The position numbers and the translations under genes were made by a program. This document shows positions 33,733 through 42,520 of a stretch of DNA of 64,000 bases, in pieces. The DNA lies in the NCBI RefSeq assembly GCF_030694575.1, contig NZ_JAUYUS010000100.1:1-64000 (forward strand), given 5' to 3'. The notes beneath the pieces are model-generated. The model did not search any database. It saw only the letters and a program-made list of their open reading frames with translations, and was not told the DNA's origin. Source of the DNA: Parvibaculum sp. GTDB taxonomy: Bacteria; Pseudomonadota; Alphaproteobacteria; Parvibaculales; Parvibaculaceae. Within the stretch, counting starts at the first letter, position 1. Each line of letters opens with the position of its first letter.

Positions 33733-34931
33733 GCTTCCTGGACAGCCTTCGCCCGGCAAGCTTTCGCGGTGTCGCCTTCTTCGTGGATATCGCCTCCAAG
33801 GAATTCGGCCCGCGTACCGTCTCGCATGGGATGACGCTGCGAACGTCGCCCGTCCATGAATTCCTTGGCACACTCCCCGAAAGCTTCACCATCGAAGCCT
33901 TGCTCTATGGCGACGATCTCGAAGCCCAATCGCGCGTCTTCGACGGCGCGCTCACCGAACAGGCGACCGGCCGCCTCGTCCATCCGCTCTATGGCGAGCT
34001 GGACGCCGTTGTTATGGGGCCCGTGCGCTCCAGCCTCTCGACCCGCGAAGGCCGCGTGTTGCGTTATTCGATCCCGTTCCAGCGCGCTGGCGGCGAAGCA
34101 TCGCCAACGACGCGTGTCGATACCGTAGCGCGTGTCAGCTCGGCGGCGGCACTCGCGAAGACGGCCGCGATCGAGGAATTCAACAATGCCTTCGCCGTGG
34201 CCGGTCAGCATGCGCTTGTCCTGGACGCGGCGCGCGCCTCGCTCACGTCGCTCACATCCTCGATCCTAGGTCAGTTCCGGGGCTGGGCGGCCACGTCGAT
34301 CGTAACCAACGCCTCGCCTGCGGCCGTGCGCCTGGCGGACGCGCCGGAAGCGCTTCTTGCTGCTCCCGCGAGCCTCGCAAGCGAGCTTTACGGCCTCGTT
34401 CAGGCCGGCGCTGGCGCCGCGAGCGGTGCGGGACTGTTGCTCTCGATCGCGGCGGATGGCGCGCTCACCCTACCGTCCGCACCCGTCACGACACCCGCCC
34501 GCATTCGCGCGGCCGAGAATGACGCCGCACTCGTCCAGTTGGTGCGTGCGGCGGCGGCGATCGAGGCGGTCACGGCCGGGACGACGACGGGCTGGGAAAG
34601 CCGCGAGGAGGCCGAGGCGTGGCGAAACGATGCTGGCGACTTGCTCGCGGCAATCTCGGAAAGCGCCGGCACGGAAACGACATGGAAGCGCATGGCCGAT
34701 CTCCGGGCGGCCGTGACGCGGGATGTGGCGGTTCGCGCTCTGCCTCTGCCACGGCTGCGCGCGACGGTGCCCGCGCAAACGGAAAGCTCCCTCCTCATCG
34801 CCTACCGCCTGGACGGCGACAATCTGGCGACGCTCTTCGACCGCGCCGGCGAAATCGTGACGCGGAACCGCATCCGGCATCCGGGCTTTGTGCCGGGCGG
34901 CCGGTCGCTGGAGGTGCTTGTCGATGAGTGA
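33729..34931 (+). CDS. DNA circularisation / tail protein (Mu gpN-like)
   Basis: A 400-residue protein whose N terminus is the gpN (DNA circularisation N) domain: PASFRGVAFFVDIASKEFGP, then HEFLGTLPESFTIEALLYGD and AVVMGPVRSSLSTREGRVLR. The C-terminal half is alpha-helical. In Mu, gpN is a baseplate-proximal tail component. It overlaps the tape measure stop by 4 bases. Confidence 0.88.
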   Translation: MSFLDSLRPASFRGVAFFVDIASKEFGPRTVSHGMTLRTSPVHEFLGTLPESFTIEALLYGDDLEAQSRVFDGALTEQATGRLVHPLYGELDAVVMGPVRSSLSTREGRVLRYSIPFQRAGGEASPTTRVDTVARVSSAAALAKTAAIEEFNNAFAVAGQHALVLDAARASLTSLTSSILGQFRGWAATSIVTNASPAAVRLADAPEALLAAPASLASELYGLVQAGAGAASGAGLLLSIAADGALTLPSAPVTTPARIRAAENDAALVQLVRAAAAIEAVTAGTTTGWESREEAEAWRNDAGDLLAAISESAGTETTWKRMADLRAAVTRDVAVRALPLPRLRATVPAQTESSLLIAYRLDGDNLATLFDRAGEIVTRNRIRHPGFVPGGRSLEVLVDE

Positions 34932-36018
34932 CGCGGTGGAACTGGCGGTCGACGGCGCGATTTACGGCGGCTGGCAGGAGTTCTCCTTCACGCGGCGGAT
35001 CGACGATTGCGCGGCCTTGATGTCGCTGACAGTCACCGAAAAATGGGCGGGCATCGAGGCGCGCCGGCCGATCCGGCAGGGTTCGGCCTATTCGCTTTCC
35101 CTGGGCGGCGTGGAAAAGGCAGCCGGCTACGTCGACGGGCTCACGGTCGATTACGACCCGGACAATCACAACGTGAACATCGAGACGCGCTGTGCGATGG
35201 CGGACATCGTCGATTGCGCGGCGGCCGTCGACGGGCCTCACGAATTCCGCAACCTCACCCTCACCGCCCTGGCACAAAAGCTCTGCCAGCCCTACGGCCT
35301 GACCGTGCGCGCCGAATGCGACACGGGCGCGCCCTTCGCCCGCTTCGCCATCCAGCCCGGTGAAACCGCCTGGGCGGCGATCGAGCGCGCGGCGCGGCAA
35401 CGCGCGGTGCTCGCCTTCGGCGACGGCCGCCGTGAACTTGTAATCACGCGGGCCGGGCTCTCCGGATCGGCCTCCGGTTCGATCCGCCTGGGCGAGAACG
35501 CCAAATCCGCTACCGGGCGCTTCAGCCAGGCCGAGCGCTTCAGTCTTGTCGTTGTGCGCAGCCAACAGGAGAGCGCAGACGGCCTCGATAGCGAGAGTGA
35601 GCTGCACCCGGAGGGCCGCGCGCAAGACGAGGCGATCACGCGATACCGGCCGACGGTGATTGTCGGCGAGGAACCCGGCCCCGGTCAGACGCTCGGGCAA
35701 CGCGCGGCATGGCACAAGGCCGTTGCTCGGGGGCGCGGCGCGAGCGTCACTTACGTCATGCAGGGCTGGCGCGACGACGGCGGAGCATTCTGGATGCCCA
35801 ATACGACCGTTCATGTCCGCGATGACTACATGAACATCGACCGCGAGCTTTTGATTGGCGCCGTGACACACCGGCTCACGGAAAGCGCCGGCCGGGAAAC
35901 CGAACTGGAGGTTGCGCCGCGCGAAGCCTATGACCTCCTGCCGGAGGCCGAAGACAAGAGCGGCGGCGAAGGCAGCGCCGGCGGTGTCGTCTACGACGAA
36001 AACTCGGTCTGGAACTGA
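34924..36018 (+). CDS. baseplate hub protein (Mu gpP/gp44-like)
   Basis: A 364-residue tail protein resembling Mu gp44 (P). The beta-rich N terminus (GAIYGGWQEFSFTRRIDDCA) is followed by the LysM-like FAIQPGETAWAAIERAARQR and QRAVLAFGDGRRELVI. It forms the central hub below the tail tube. The start is the ATG at 34924, overlapping the gpN-like stop by 8 bases. Confidence 0.87.
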   Translation: MSDAVELAVDGAIYGGWQEFSFTRRIDDCAALMSLTVTEKWAGIEARRPIRQGSAYSLSLGGVEKAAGYVDGLTVDYDPDNHNVNIETRCAMADIVDCAAAVDGPHEFRNLTLTALAQKLCQPYGLTVRAECDTGAPFARFAIQPGETAWAAIERAARQRAVLAFGDGRRELVITRAGLSGSASGSIRLGENAKSATGRFSQAERFSLVVVRSQQESADGLDSESELHPEGRAQDEAITRYRPTVIVGEEPGPGQTLGQRAAWHKAVARGRGASVTYVMQGWRDDGGAFWMPNTTVHVRDDYMNIDRELLIGAVTHRLTESAGRETELEVAPREAYDLLPEAEDKSGGEGSAGGVVYDENSVWN

Positions 36019-36020
36019 GC

Positions 36021-36572
36021 ATGACAGAGCGCACTCTCCGCGACCGCGTGATGCTGATGCTCGCCAAGGCGCGAGCCCGCCTCTTCGACGATACGGGCGG
36101 CTTCCAGCGGGTGCAGATCGAAGTCCTGAAGGGCGAGGTCCGCGACGACGCAGTAAGGTTGCAGGAATACGGCTTCAGCTCGCATCCCTTCGCCGGGGCG
36201 ACGGCTCTGGTCGCCTTCCTTTCCGGTAACCGCTCGCATCCGGTCATCGTCGCGCTTGACGATGCGGCGCGCCGAAGGAAGGGGCTCCAGCAAGGCGAGG
36301 TGATCATCTATGACGATCTCGGCCAGGAGGTGCATCTGACGCGCGACGGCATCTTCATTCGCGGCGCCGGCAAGCCGGTGACGATAACGAATGCCGGGAA
36401 GGTGCGGATGGAAACGCCGCTTCTCGAAGTAACCGGCGAAATCCGCGACCTCTGCGATACGGGCACCGGCCAATCCATGAGCGGAATGCGTTCCGTCTAC
36501 AACGGCCACACGCACCCGGAGAACAATATCGGCAGCACCGACGACCCGAACCAGAAGATGTCTGGCACATGA
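36021..36572 (+). CDS. baseplate spike protein (Mu gp45-like, gpV family)
   Basis: A 183-residue spike with the gp45 pattern: an OB-like N-terminal domain, VRLQEYGFSSHPFAGATALV, then GQEVHLTRDGIFIRGAGKPV and a beta-helix. The H-x-H of YNGHTHPE near the C terminus matches the iron-binding tip of Mu and P2 spikes. It pierces the outer membrane at infection. Confidence 0.92.
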   Translation: MTERTLRDRVMLMLAKARARLFDDTGGFQRVQIEVLKGEVRDDAVRLQEYGFSSHPFAGATALVAFLSGNRSHPVIVALDDAARRRKGLQQGEVIIYDDLGQEVHLTRDGIFIRGAGKPVTITNAGKVRMETPLLEVTGEIRDLCDTGTGQSMSGMRSVYNGHTHPENNIGSTDDPNQKMSGT

Positions 36573-37009
36573 TCGCACTCGAATGGAACGAGAGATTTCA
36601 GGCGGCCGACCTCGTGAACACGGGGAGCGGGCTCGCGCGCGACGACACGCTTGCGACCGCCATCATCGTTTCGCTCTTCACCGATGCACGCGCCCGGCCG
36701 GACGATATTCTTCCTTCCGGCGAAAGCGACCGGCGCGGCTGGGTTGGCGACACGCTCTCGGAGGATGGCGACCGCATCGGTTCGCGCCTCTGGCTTCTCC
36801 GCCGCGCCAAGCAGACCGAAGAGACCCGCCGCCGTGCGATCGACTATGCGCGCGAAGCTCTCGCATGGATCGTAAAGCGCGGTCTTGCCCGCACGATCGA
36901 GGTCTCCGCGCAATGGATCGGGCGAGGTCTTCTCGCCCTTTCGATTGCAATCGTCATGCCCGGCTCGCAAACCGAAACCTATTCTCACATCGTTTCGGCA
37001 GGTGCCTGA
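36569..37009 (+). CDS. baseplate wedge protein (Mu gp46-like)
   Basis: A 146-residue protein of the gp46 type, corresponding to the gpW/gp25 baseplate position. The pattern DTLATAIIVSLFTDARARPD, then DRRGWVGDTLSEDGDRIGSR and RLWLLRRAKQTEETRRRAID is characteristic. It overlaps its neighbours at start and stop and is the sheath-polymerisation platform. Confidence 0.9.
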   Translation: MIALEWNERFQAADLVNTGSGLARDDTLATAIIVSLFTDARARPDDILPSGESDRRGWVGDTLSEDGDRIGSRLWLLRRAKQTEETRRRAIDYAREALAWIVKRGLARTIEVSAQWIGRGLLALSIAIVMPGSQTETYSHIVSAGA

Positions 37010-38070
37010 TGCCTTTGCCGCGCTCCACACCGCCGCAAATTCGCGATCGCATGGCCACCGAGATGGAGACCGTTATCAGCGGCAGCGATCCGCGTTCCAC
37101 GCGAAGCGTCGAAGGCGCTCTCATCCGCGCGGTTGCCCTGGTATCGCACGAGCTGCAAGGCCGGATCGAATATGTCTTCCGGCAACGCTTTCCCGACACG
37201 GCAGAGGACGAATATCTGGAGCGGCATGGCGCTCTCTGCCGCCCTATCGTGACACGAGGAGCTGCCATCGCCGCATCCGGCTCCGCCACGCTCACGGGCG
37301 AGCCTGCAACGACGGTTCCCGCATGGACCGAGCTTCGCCGCAGCGACGACGAGCGCTATGCGACACTCGACGACGCGACGATGGACGGGGCCGGCGCCGC
37401 GACGGTGGAGATCACCGCCCTCGTCGCCGGCGCGGCGGGCAATACGGCGGCTGGAACCAAACTCACTTTCATCTCACCGGTCGCCGGCGTCCAGTCGCAA
37501 GCCACGGTCGCCGCGCCTGGCATAGGCGGCGGTGCGGATATCGAACGCGACGAATCTCTCCGCGCGCGCATCATCGAGCGATTGCAGGAAGAAGCAGACG
37601 GCGGCAACAATGCGGATTGGCGCGGCTGGGTGCAGGAAGTCGTCGGCGCGACACGCGTCTGGCCCTACCCGCTTCATATGGGGCCGGGCACCGTCGGCGT
37701 CACGTTCATCATGCCGGACGGTTCCATGCCAGACGCTCCGACGCTCGAAGCGGTAGCGGCCAATCTGCATGTGAAGCGGCCGGTGACGGCAACCCTTCAC
37801 CTCTTCGCGCCCGCCGTCACTGCAATCGACCTCACAATCGAGATATCGCCGGACACGGCGGCCGTGCGCGCCGCCGTCGAAGCCGAAGCCGCCGACTTCT
37901 TCATCCGCGAGGCCGAACCGGGCGGGACGCTTCCACGCTCGCGGCTCTCCGATGCCATCTCTTCGGCGACGGGCCAGTATTCGCACAAGTTCGTCGGCGT
38001 GCCCGAGGAAATCACGACTGCGGCCGGTCACATCGCTCGTCTTGGCGCAATCACCTGGGCGGCGCCATGA
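37009..38070 (+). CDS. baseplate J-like protein (Mu gp47-like)
   Basis: A 353-residue protein of the baseplate J / gp47 family. Features are RVFRQRFPDTAEDEYLERHG-type N-terminal helices, ASGSATLTGEPATTVPAWTE (domain I), GGADIERDESLRARIIERLQ and WVQEVVGATRVWPYPLHMGP. It forms the baseplate wedge with gp46 and gp48. The start at 37009 overlaps the gp46 stop. Confidence 0.92.
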   Translation: MPLPRSTPPQIRDRMATEMETVISGSDPRSTRSVEGALIRAVALVSHELQGRIEYVFRQRFPDTAEDEYLERHGALCRPIVTRGAAIAASGSATLTGEPATTVPAWTELRRSDDERYATLDDATMDGAGAATVEITALVAGAAGNTAAGTKLTFISPVAGVQSQATVAAPGIGGGADIERDESLRARIIERLQEEADGGNNADWRGWVQEVVGATRVWPYPLHMGPGTVGVTFIMPDGSMPDAPTLEAVAANLHVKRPVTATLHLFAPAVTAIDLTIEISPDTAAVRAAVEAEAADFFIREAEPGGTLPRSRLSDAISSATGQYSHKFVGVPEEITTAAGHIARLGAITWAAP

Positions 38071-38651
38071 ATGCGGACGCTTACAAGGAACTCCTTCTCT
38101 CCCTGCTTCCGACAGGCACCGCATGGCCGCGCGAGGAGGGAAGCATGTTGCGGGCACTTGCCGAAGCGCCAGCGCAGGAGCTTGCGCGCGTGGACGCCCT
38201 CCTCTCGCTGCTCGAAGACGAGCTGGACCCGAACACGACCGACATTGCACTGCCGGAATGGGAAGGTGCCTATGGCCTTCCGGACGCCTGTGCTGGAGAG
38301 GATCAACCGTTCGAGGCGAGACGAGAGCGTGTCGTCCAGAAGGTCACGACAAAAGGCGGACAGTCCATCCCCTTCTTTGTCGGCCTCGCCGCCGCTCTTG
38401 GCTATGAGGTGACGATTACGGAATTCCTTCCGTTTAGCTGCGAAAGCGACTGCGAGGATATTCTCTATACCGAGGATTGGGCCCACGCTTTCCGCGTGAA
38501 TGCCCCCGAAGTCACCGTCAGGGAAGCAACCGTCGATATGTCGTGTGAAGACCCGCTCAGGTCATGGGGCAATGAAGTGCTGGAATGCGCGCTCCGCCGT
38601 CGCACGCATTCGCATTCCATCATTCAATTCGGCTACGGAGACGCGGAATGA
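38067..38651 (+). CDS. tail protein gp48-like (DUF2313)
   Basis: A 194-residue DUF2313 protein: YKELLLSLLPTGTAWPREEG, then LARVDALLSLLEDELDPNTT and RRERVVQKVTTKGGQSIPFF. It is the Mu gp48 homologue, equivalent in position to P2 gpI, linking baseplate and fibres. The ATGA overlap with gp47 supports the start. Confidence 0.9.
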   Translation: MNADAYKELLLSLLPTGTAWPREEGSMLRALAEAPAQELARVDALLSLLEDELDPNTTDIALPEWEGAYGLPDACAGEDQPFEARRERVVQKVTTKGGQSIPFFVGLAAALGYEVTITEFLPFSCESDCEDILYTEDWAHAFRVNAPEVTVREATVDMSCEDPLRSWGNEVLECALRRRTHSHSIIQFGYGDAE

Positions 38652-39559
38652 AGCGTATCAACACGGCAACAAAAGCCGTCGACCTGTTTGGACCGGGGAA
38701 GCACGGCTTCAAGCCCGGCAACGTTCTCGGGGGCGAGTCGCCTACCAAGCTCTCTGCCGAATGGTTCAACGCCATACAGGAAGAAGCCGCCAATCTTGTG
38801 GAACAACTCTTCGGCGCGGAGCTTGACGGCGAAGCCGTAAACCAGCTCGCGACACTCTTCGCGGCGAAGTTCGCGACGCTTGCTCCCTTGCATGACGCGC
38901 CGCTTACCGGCATCCCGACCGCGCCGACGGCGGCGCCGGGAACCGACACAAACCAGATCGCGACGATGGCCGCCGTCAAAGCCGCGCTCAATGATCTCGT
39001 CGGCGCCGCGCCGGGTGTGCTCGACACTCTCGAAGAATTCGCCATCGCGCTCGCGAACGACCCGAACTTTGCCGCGACGCTCACCGCCTCTCTTGCGCTG
39101 AAAGCGCCCCTCGCTTCTCCGGCTTTGACCGGCGACCCGACAGCGCCGACGCAGGCATTGGGCGATGATTCCACGCGGCTTGCGACAACCGCCTTCGTGG
39201 CCGCCGCGCTTGCGGCCGTCTATTCGCCGCCCTTTGAGAGCGCGGAGATTGCCTTCGCGCCGGGCGCCTCGTTCCGCGCGCTCGCGCATGGGTTGGGCTC
39301 AAGGCCGATGACGGTTCGATCCTTCCTCCGTTGCAAGACCGCCGACTTGGGATATCAGGTCGGCGACGAAGTTCCTGTCATGATTTCGACCGGTGGCACG
39401 ACCTCCTACAACATAACGGCATACGCCATCGACGAAACCTATCTCGGCTACATCATCGGCTCCGGGCTGCACATTCACAGACTGAGCGACGGCGCCATCG
39501 TCGACAACTCAGCGAATGCCGCGCGATGGCGCTATTTCATTCGCGCGTGGAAGGTATAG
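38648..39559 (+). CDS. tail fibre protein with PTAPT repeats
   Basis: A 303-residue fibre. Two copies of the Mu/P2-type fibre repeat are visible: LTGIPTAPTAAPGTDTNQIA near residue 85 and LTGDPTAPTQALGDDSTRLA near residue 160, each followed by a helix. The N terminus (INTATKAVDLFGPGKHGFKP) is the conserved attachment domain. The C-terminal 110 residues are beta-rich and may contribute to binding. It overlaps the gp48 stop by 4 bases. Confidence 0.8.
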   Translation: MKRINTATKAVDLFGPGKHGFKPGNVLGGESPTKLSAEWFNAIQEEAANLVEQLFGAELDGEAVNQLATLFAAKFATLAPLHDAPLTGIPTAPTAAPGTDTNQIATMAAVKAALNDLVGAAPGVLDTLEEFAIALANDPNFAATLTASLALKAPLASPALTGDPTAPTQALGDDSTRLATTAFVAAALAAVYSPPFESAEIAFAPGASFRALAHGLGSRPMTVRSFLRCKTADLGYQVGDEVPVMISTGGTTSYNITAYAIDETYLGYIIGSGLHIHRLSDGAIVDNSANAARWRYFIRAWKV

Positions 39560-39563
39560 TCCC

Positions 39564-39890
39564 ATGACCAAACTCAAAATGCCGCTCGACAATAACGCTC
39601 ACCCGGTCCCGGTTCTCGCCGCGCGCGGCGGTGGGGCGAAGCAAGGCAGCGCGCAAGCGGCGTCATCCACAATCGGGCCGTTCGGCGCAGGTACGCGCGT
39701 CATCGAAATCTACGCGGACGAAAAAATCCGGTACGAAATCGGCGGCGAGGACGTGGAAGCAAGCGGCACGTCGCATCTTCTCGCTGCGGGCGAGCGTCAC
39801 ACGCGCGCGGTGCCAGAAGGTCACACACACGTCGCCATCATTCGCGTCGGCGCGGCCGACGTGCCAGTGGATGTGTCGGAGCTTGAGTAG
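39564..39890 (+). CDS. small beta-rich tail-region protein, unknown
   Basis: A 108-residue protein with predicted beta strands (GTRVIEIYADEKIRYEIGGE) and His residues in GERHTRAVPEGHTH. It sits between two fibre-like genes and may be a fibre tip or decoration subunit. No named family is recognised. Confidence 0.5.
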   Translation: MTKLKMPLDNNAHPVPVLAARGGGAKQGSAQAASSTIGPFGAGTRVIEIYADEKIRYEIGGEDVEASGTSHLLAAGERHTRAVPEGHTHVAIIRVGAADVPVDVSELE

Positions 39891-39894
39891 GCGC

Positions 39895-41139
39895 ATGCTT
39901 CCGCTCGCGACATTTCAGACCCGCCAACGGCGGCTGACGCGCTATCCCTGGCTGATCCCGAATGCCGTTTGGGGCTTCAAAACCCATAACCTCACGGCGC
40001 CGCAATTCTGGCGAAACGATCAGCCTTCCGCCCTCGCCGACGTGCTTGCGAACACGCGCGCGGGCGATGCGATCAAGGCGGACGTTGCTTTCAATCACCA
40101 TGTGTTCGGCACCAATGCGCCCGCCATCCTCGGAGGGCTCGGGCTGGACTGCTGGGGCCAATTCAGTTCTCGGCTGGCTAACGGTCACAACCTTGCGGCG
40201 GCTGGTTGGGGCAGTGTCGGCGGGCTGACGGTCGCCGATCTCGGGCCGTCGCCGCTCGGAGTGTTCCAGCGTGCGCGCCTGGCGAGCGGCGGTGCCACTG
40301 CGGACCGTCGGCGGCAGACAGCGAACATGTCGGCGGGCGTCAAATACTACGTGACGGCTCTTTACGAGCCGGAAACCAGCGGCAACTTCCGCGTTCAGGG
40401 CTTCGGCGGAGGCGACAACATCGTGATCGTCGGAAGTCCCGGCAACCCGAATACCAGCACTAACTCAGGCGGTTTGCTTGGGGGGCTGGCGGAGGTCAAC
40501 GTCGTCGGGAACCTTTGGCATCGCAGCTTCTTCTGGACCCCTTCCGTAAACACAAACTATGAGTGGAACGTCGGCCCGCAGTCGGGTGTCGAAGGAGCAT
40601 CGGTCATCGTGCATGGCTTCGATGTCGTGGCGGCCGGCATCGCGACACCGTGGATCAGCAATGCGTCGCCCGCTCCCACACGCTTCGCCGATGCACTGAG
40701 CATCCCGGACTTCCCGTCGATTGTCTCCACCCATGGCTTGCAGGATGGCTTTGCGGGGCGCGACACCGTCAATCTGGCGCGGCTGGGCGACAGCAGCAAT
40801 CGTTACATCTGGAGCTACGGCACCGTCACCGATGGAGTGCGCTTGTTCTACACGACCGCCAATCTGCTGAGGATGGAAACCCGCAAAGGAGGCTCGGCCG
40901 TCGGACTCGTCACCACGTCGGCTGTGAACGCGCCTGGCGTCTGGACCATCGATTATCAATGCAAGCCCGGTGCATACTGGATGAGGATCAACGGCGGCGA
41001 CCAGATTGCGCCTTTGTCGGGCGCGGGGGAGACCCTTCCTGACATTTCCGGCGAGCGGGCCATCGGCCGGTTGGTCACAAACAGCAATTCCTACTTCAGG
41101 GGCGCGATCCTCTCTTCTCAGATTGCGAGGGCGGCATGA
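39895..41139 (+). CDS. putative receptor-binding/tail-tip protein
   Basis: A 414-residue protein, beta-rich throughout and rich in Gly, Asn, Ser and aromatic residues (NFRVQGFGGGDNIVIVGSPG, then HGLQDGFAGRDTVNLARLGD). It resembles the adhesive parts of tail-tip proteins or lectin-like jelly rolls. No known motif is certain. It follows the fibre genes and probably decides host range. The start is the ATG at 39895. Confidence 0.55.
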   Translation: MLPLATFQTRQRRLTRYPWLIPNAVWGFKTHNLTAPQFWRNDQPSALADVLANTRAGDAIKADVAFNHHVFGTNAPAILGGLGLDCWGQFSSRLANGHNLAAAGWGSVGGLTVADLGPSPLGVFQRARLASGGATADRRRQTANMSAGVKYYVTALYEPETSGNFRVQGFGGGDNIVIVGSPGNPNTSTNSGGLLGGLAEVNVVGNLWHRSFFWTPSVNTNYEWNVGPQSGVEGASVIVHGFDVVAAGIATPWISNASPAPTRFADALSIPDFPSIVSTHGLQDGFAGRDTVNLARLGDSSNRYIWSYGTVTDGVRLFYTTANLLRMETRKGGSAVGLVTTSAVNAPGVWTIDYQCKPGAYWMRINGGDQIAPLSGAGETLPDISGERAIGRLVTNSNSYFRGAILSSQIARAA

Positions 41140-41435
41140 GCGAGGTCATTTATCGCCTTCGCGCCGAAAGCGAAGCCGCGCTGATAGCGATGCTGGAAGC
41201 CGCGCGAGCCGACCTCGTGGTCACGGACGAAGAGGGCGTGAAGCACGTTGCCGAAAACCTCGTCAAGCGGCCCTACCCGGAAATGGTCGACGGTGAACCT
41301 GTCGTCGACGAAGAAACCGGCGAGACCACCACGCCGATAGAGCCGACAGGATATTGGCGCTGCGCAGCGCGTCTCGCGGAATCGGATGCGGAGCTTTCCG
41401 CCGTCTCGTTCCAAGAGATCGAGATATCGGAATGA
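41136..41435 (+). CDS. small acidic protein after the tip gene, unknown
   Basis: A 99-residue acidic protein with a helical start (YRLRAESEAALIAMLEAARA) and a loop rich in Glu and Thr. Position after the receptor-binding gene suggests a fibre assembly or small structural protein. Coupled by an ATGA overlap. No family recognised. Confidence 0.5.
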   Translation: MSEVIYRLRAESEAALIAMLEAARADLVVTDEEGVKHVAENLVKRPYPEMVDGEPVVDEETGETTTPIEPTGYWRCAARLAESDAELSAVSFQEIEISE

Positions 41436-41470
41436 CTTCCGTGATGCCCGAAGAAGGCTAGCAACCGAGC

Positions 41471-41587
41471 ATGGTAAAGATCGACACCACCGTGGCGGCC
41501 GCCGTCGCTGCAAAGGCGACAGTAGCGACCGATAAAATCCAGAGCCGTCGACGGCGCGTAAGACGCTGTTGCATGGAGGCTGACTGA
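41471..41587 (+). CDS. possible 38-residue basic peptide
   Basis: An ATG at 41471 opens a 38-codon frame with an Ala/Val-rich start (MVKIDTTVAAAVAAKATVAT) and a basic end. Its stop codon shares one base with the ATG of the next gene (TGATG). Coupling is the only support. Confidence 0.25.
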   Translation: MVKIDTTVAAAVAAKATVATDKIQSRRRRVRRCCMEAD

Positions 41588-41772
41588 TGGCACAGATTCT
41601 ATCGCTTGAAAAGGTACGCAGTGATCCGCTCCGCTGCCCTGGCATCGGCCGGGACAGCGAGAACCCCAAGACCTTAGTCATCTACCTCAATCGGCGGGCC
41701 ACCGACGACGAGATGCGCTTCCTCCATGAAGTCCTTCAGCGCGCCGCGCCTAGCGCGCCGAAGGACGATTAG
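41587..41772 (+). CDS. small protein at the end of the late operon, unknown
   Basis: A 61-residue protein (MAQILSLEKVRSDPLRCPGI at the start; DDEMRFLHEVLQRAAP near the end). It is the last rightward gene of the prophage. A short hairpin follows it. Function unknown. Confidence 0.45.
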   Translation: MAQILSLEKVRSDPLRCPGIGRDSENPKTLVIYLNRRATDDEMRFLHEVLQRAAPSAPKDD

Positions 41773-41773
41773 G

Positions 41774-41789
41774 AAGAGCTTCCGCTCTT
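41774..41789 (+). terminator. short hairpin after the late operon
   Basis: AAGAGC (41774-41779) and GCTCTT (41784-41789) form a 6-bp stem with a 4-base loop just after the last rightward gene. Only a very short T-run follows. It may end the late transcript where the opposing cargo gene converges. Confidence 0.35.
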
Positions 41790-41806
41790 TGACATCGTGA
41801 ATCTGG

Positions 41807-42520
41807 TTAGCTGCCCAGCGCTGCGCGGCAAAAGGCGAGCGACGAACGCAGATTGTCGTCGTCCGCACAATATGTTGCCGCCGCCTTCTTGCCGAGCGGA
41901 GTTGCGGTCACGGTCGCGAGGTTGAGAAGCTGGTCGAAGCCGATGCCCTCCCAGTTCACTTGAACATAGTCCTCCGGCTTGATCTCCAGGACGAAGGCCA
42001 GGCCGACACCGGAGTTGCCGTATTTGTCCGTCGTGGGCGTCCAGGCGGCCAAAGAAAAACCCTCAACGGGAACCCCGCTCTTCGTCGCATACCGGCCTAT
42101 GTCGTTTAGCTGCATGCCGAGCCCTGACACATAGGAGGATGTTGACCATATGGCGGTGGGCTTGTAGGTCGCGGCGATCTGGAACTTGCCGTTGCGGTCC
42201 TCCAGCTCGACCGTGATATCGGCCATCTTTTCGACGGCCGCCTTGAGCGTTTCGGCTGGATCGGCCGGCGGCGCTGGCTGGGGCTCAGGCTCCGGCTCTG
42301 CGGCGGCCGTGTCGATTACGGGTTCTTCTCCGGCCACTTCCCCCTCGGGAGGAAGGGAGTTGCCAAATGCAGCGAAGAGAATTGCTGCCAGAAAGCCATA
42401 AATGAAGCCAACACGGCCGCGCGTGCGGGGCTCGCCGAAAAGGACGAGCCGAGGCCGGACAAGGCCAACGGTCAAAACGATGAGGGTGATCAGCAACAGC
42501 ACGGTAAGGATATCGGTCAT
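41807..42520 (-). CDS. membrane-anchored prophage cargo protein, unknown
   Basis: A 237-residue protein encoded against the late genes, inside the right prophage end. Two TM helices occur (LTVLLLITLIVLTVGLV and VGFIYGFLAAILFAAFG), followed by a Glu/Pro-rich linker (AAAEPEPEPQPAPPADP), a helix and a C-terminal folded domain of about 130 residues. The start is the ATG at 42520 with GGGAG upstream. The place and direction fit a lysogenic-conversion or superinfection-exclusion gene. No family recognised. Confidence 0.6.
   Translation of the reverse strand: MTDILTVLLLITLIVLTVGLVRPRLVLFGEPRTRGRVGFIYGFLAAILFAAFGNSLPPEGEVAGEEPVIDTAAAEPEPEPQPAPPADPAETLKAAVEKMADITVELEDRNGKFQIAATYKPTAIWSTSSYVSGLGMQLNDIGRYATKSGVPVEGFSLAAWTPTTDKYGNSGVGLAFVLEIKPEDYVQVNWEGIGFDQLLNLATVTATPLGKKAAATYCADDDNLRSSLAFCRAALGS

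Noticed and set aside
31876-33873. A 665-codon minus-strand ORF opposite the tape measure gene
   Set aside because: Composition is dominated by Arg, Asp, Glu and Ala with no domain. The tape measure on the other strand explains the region.
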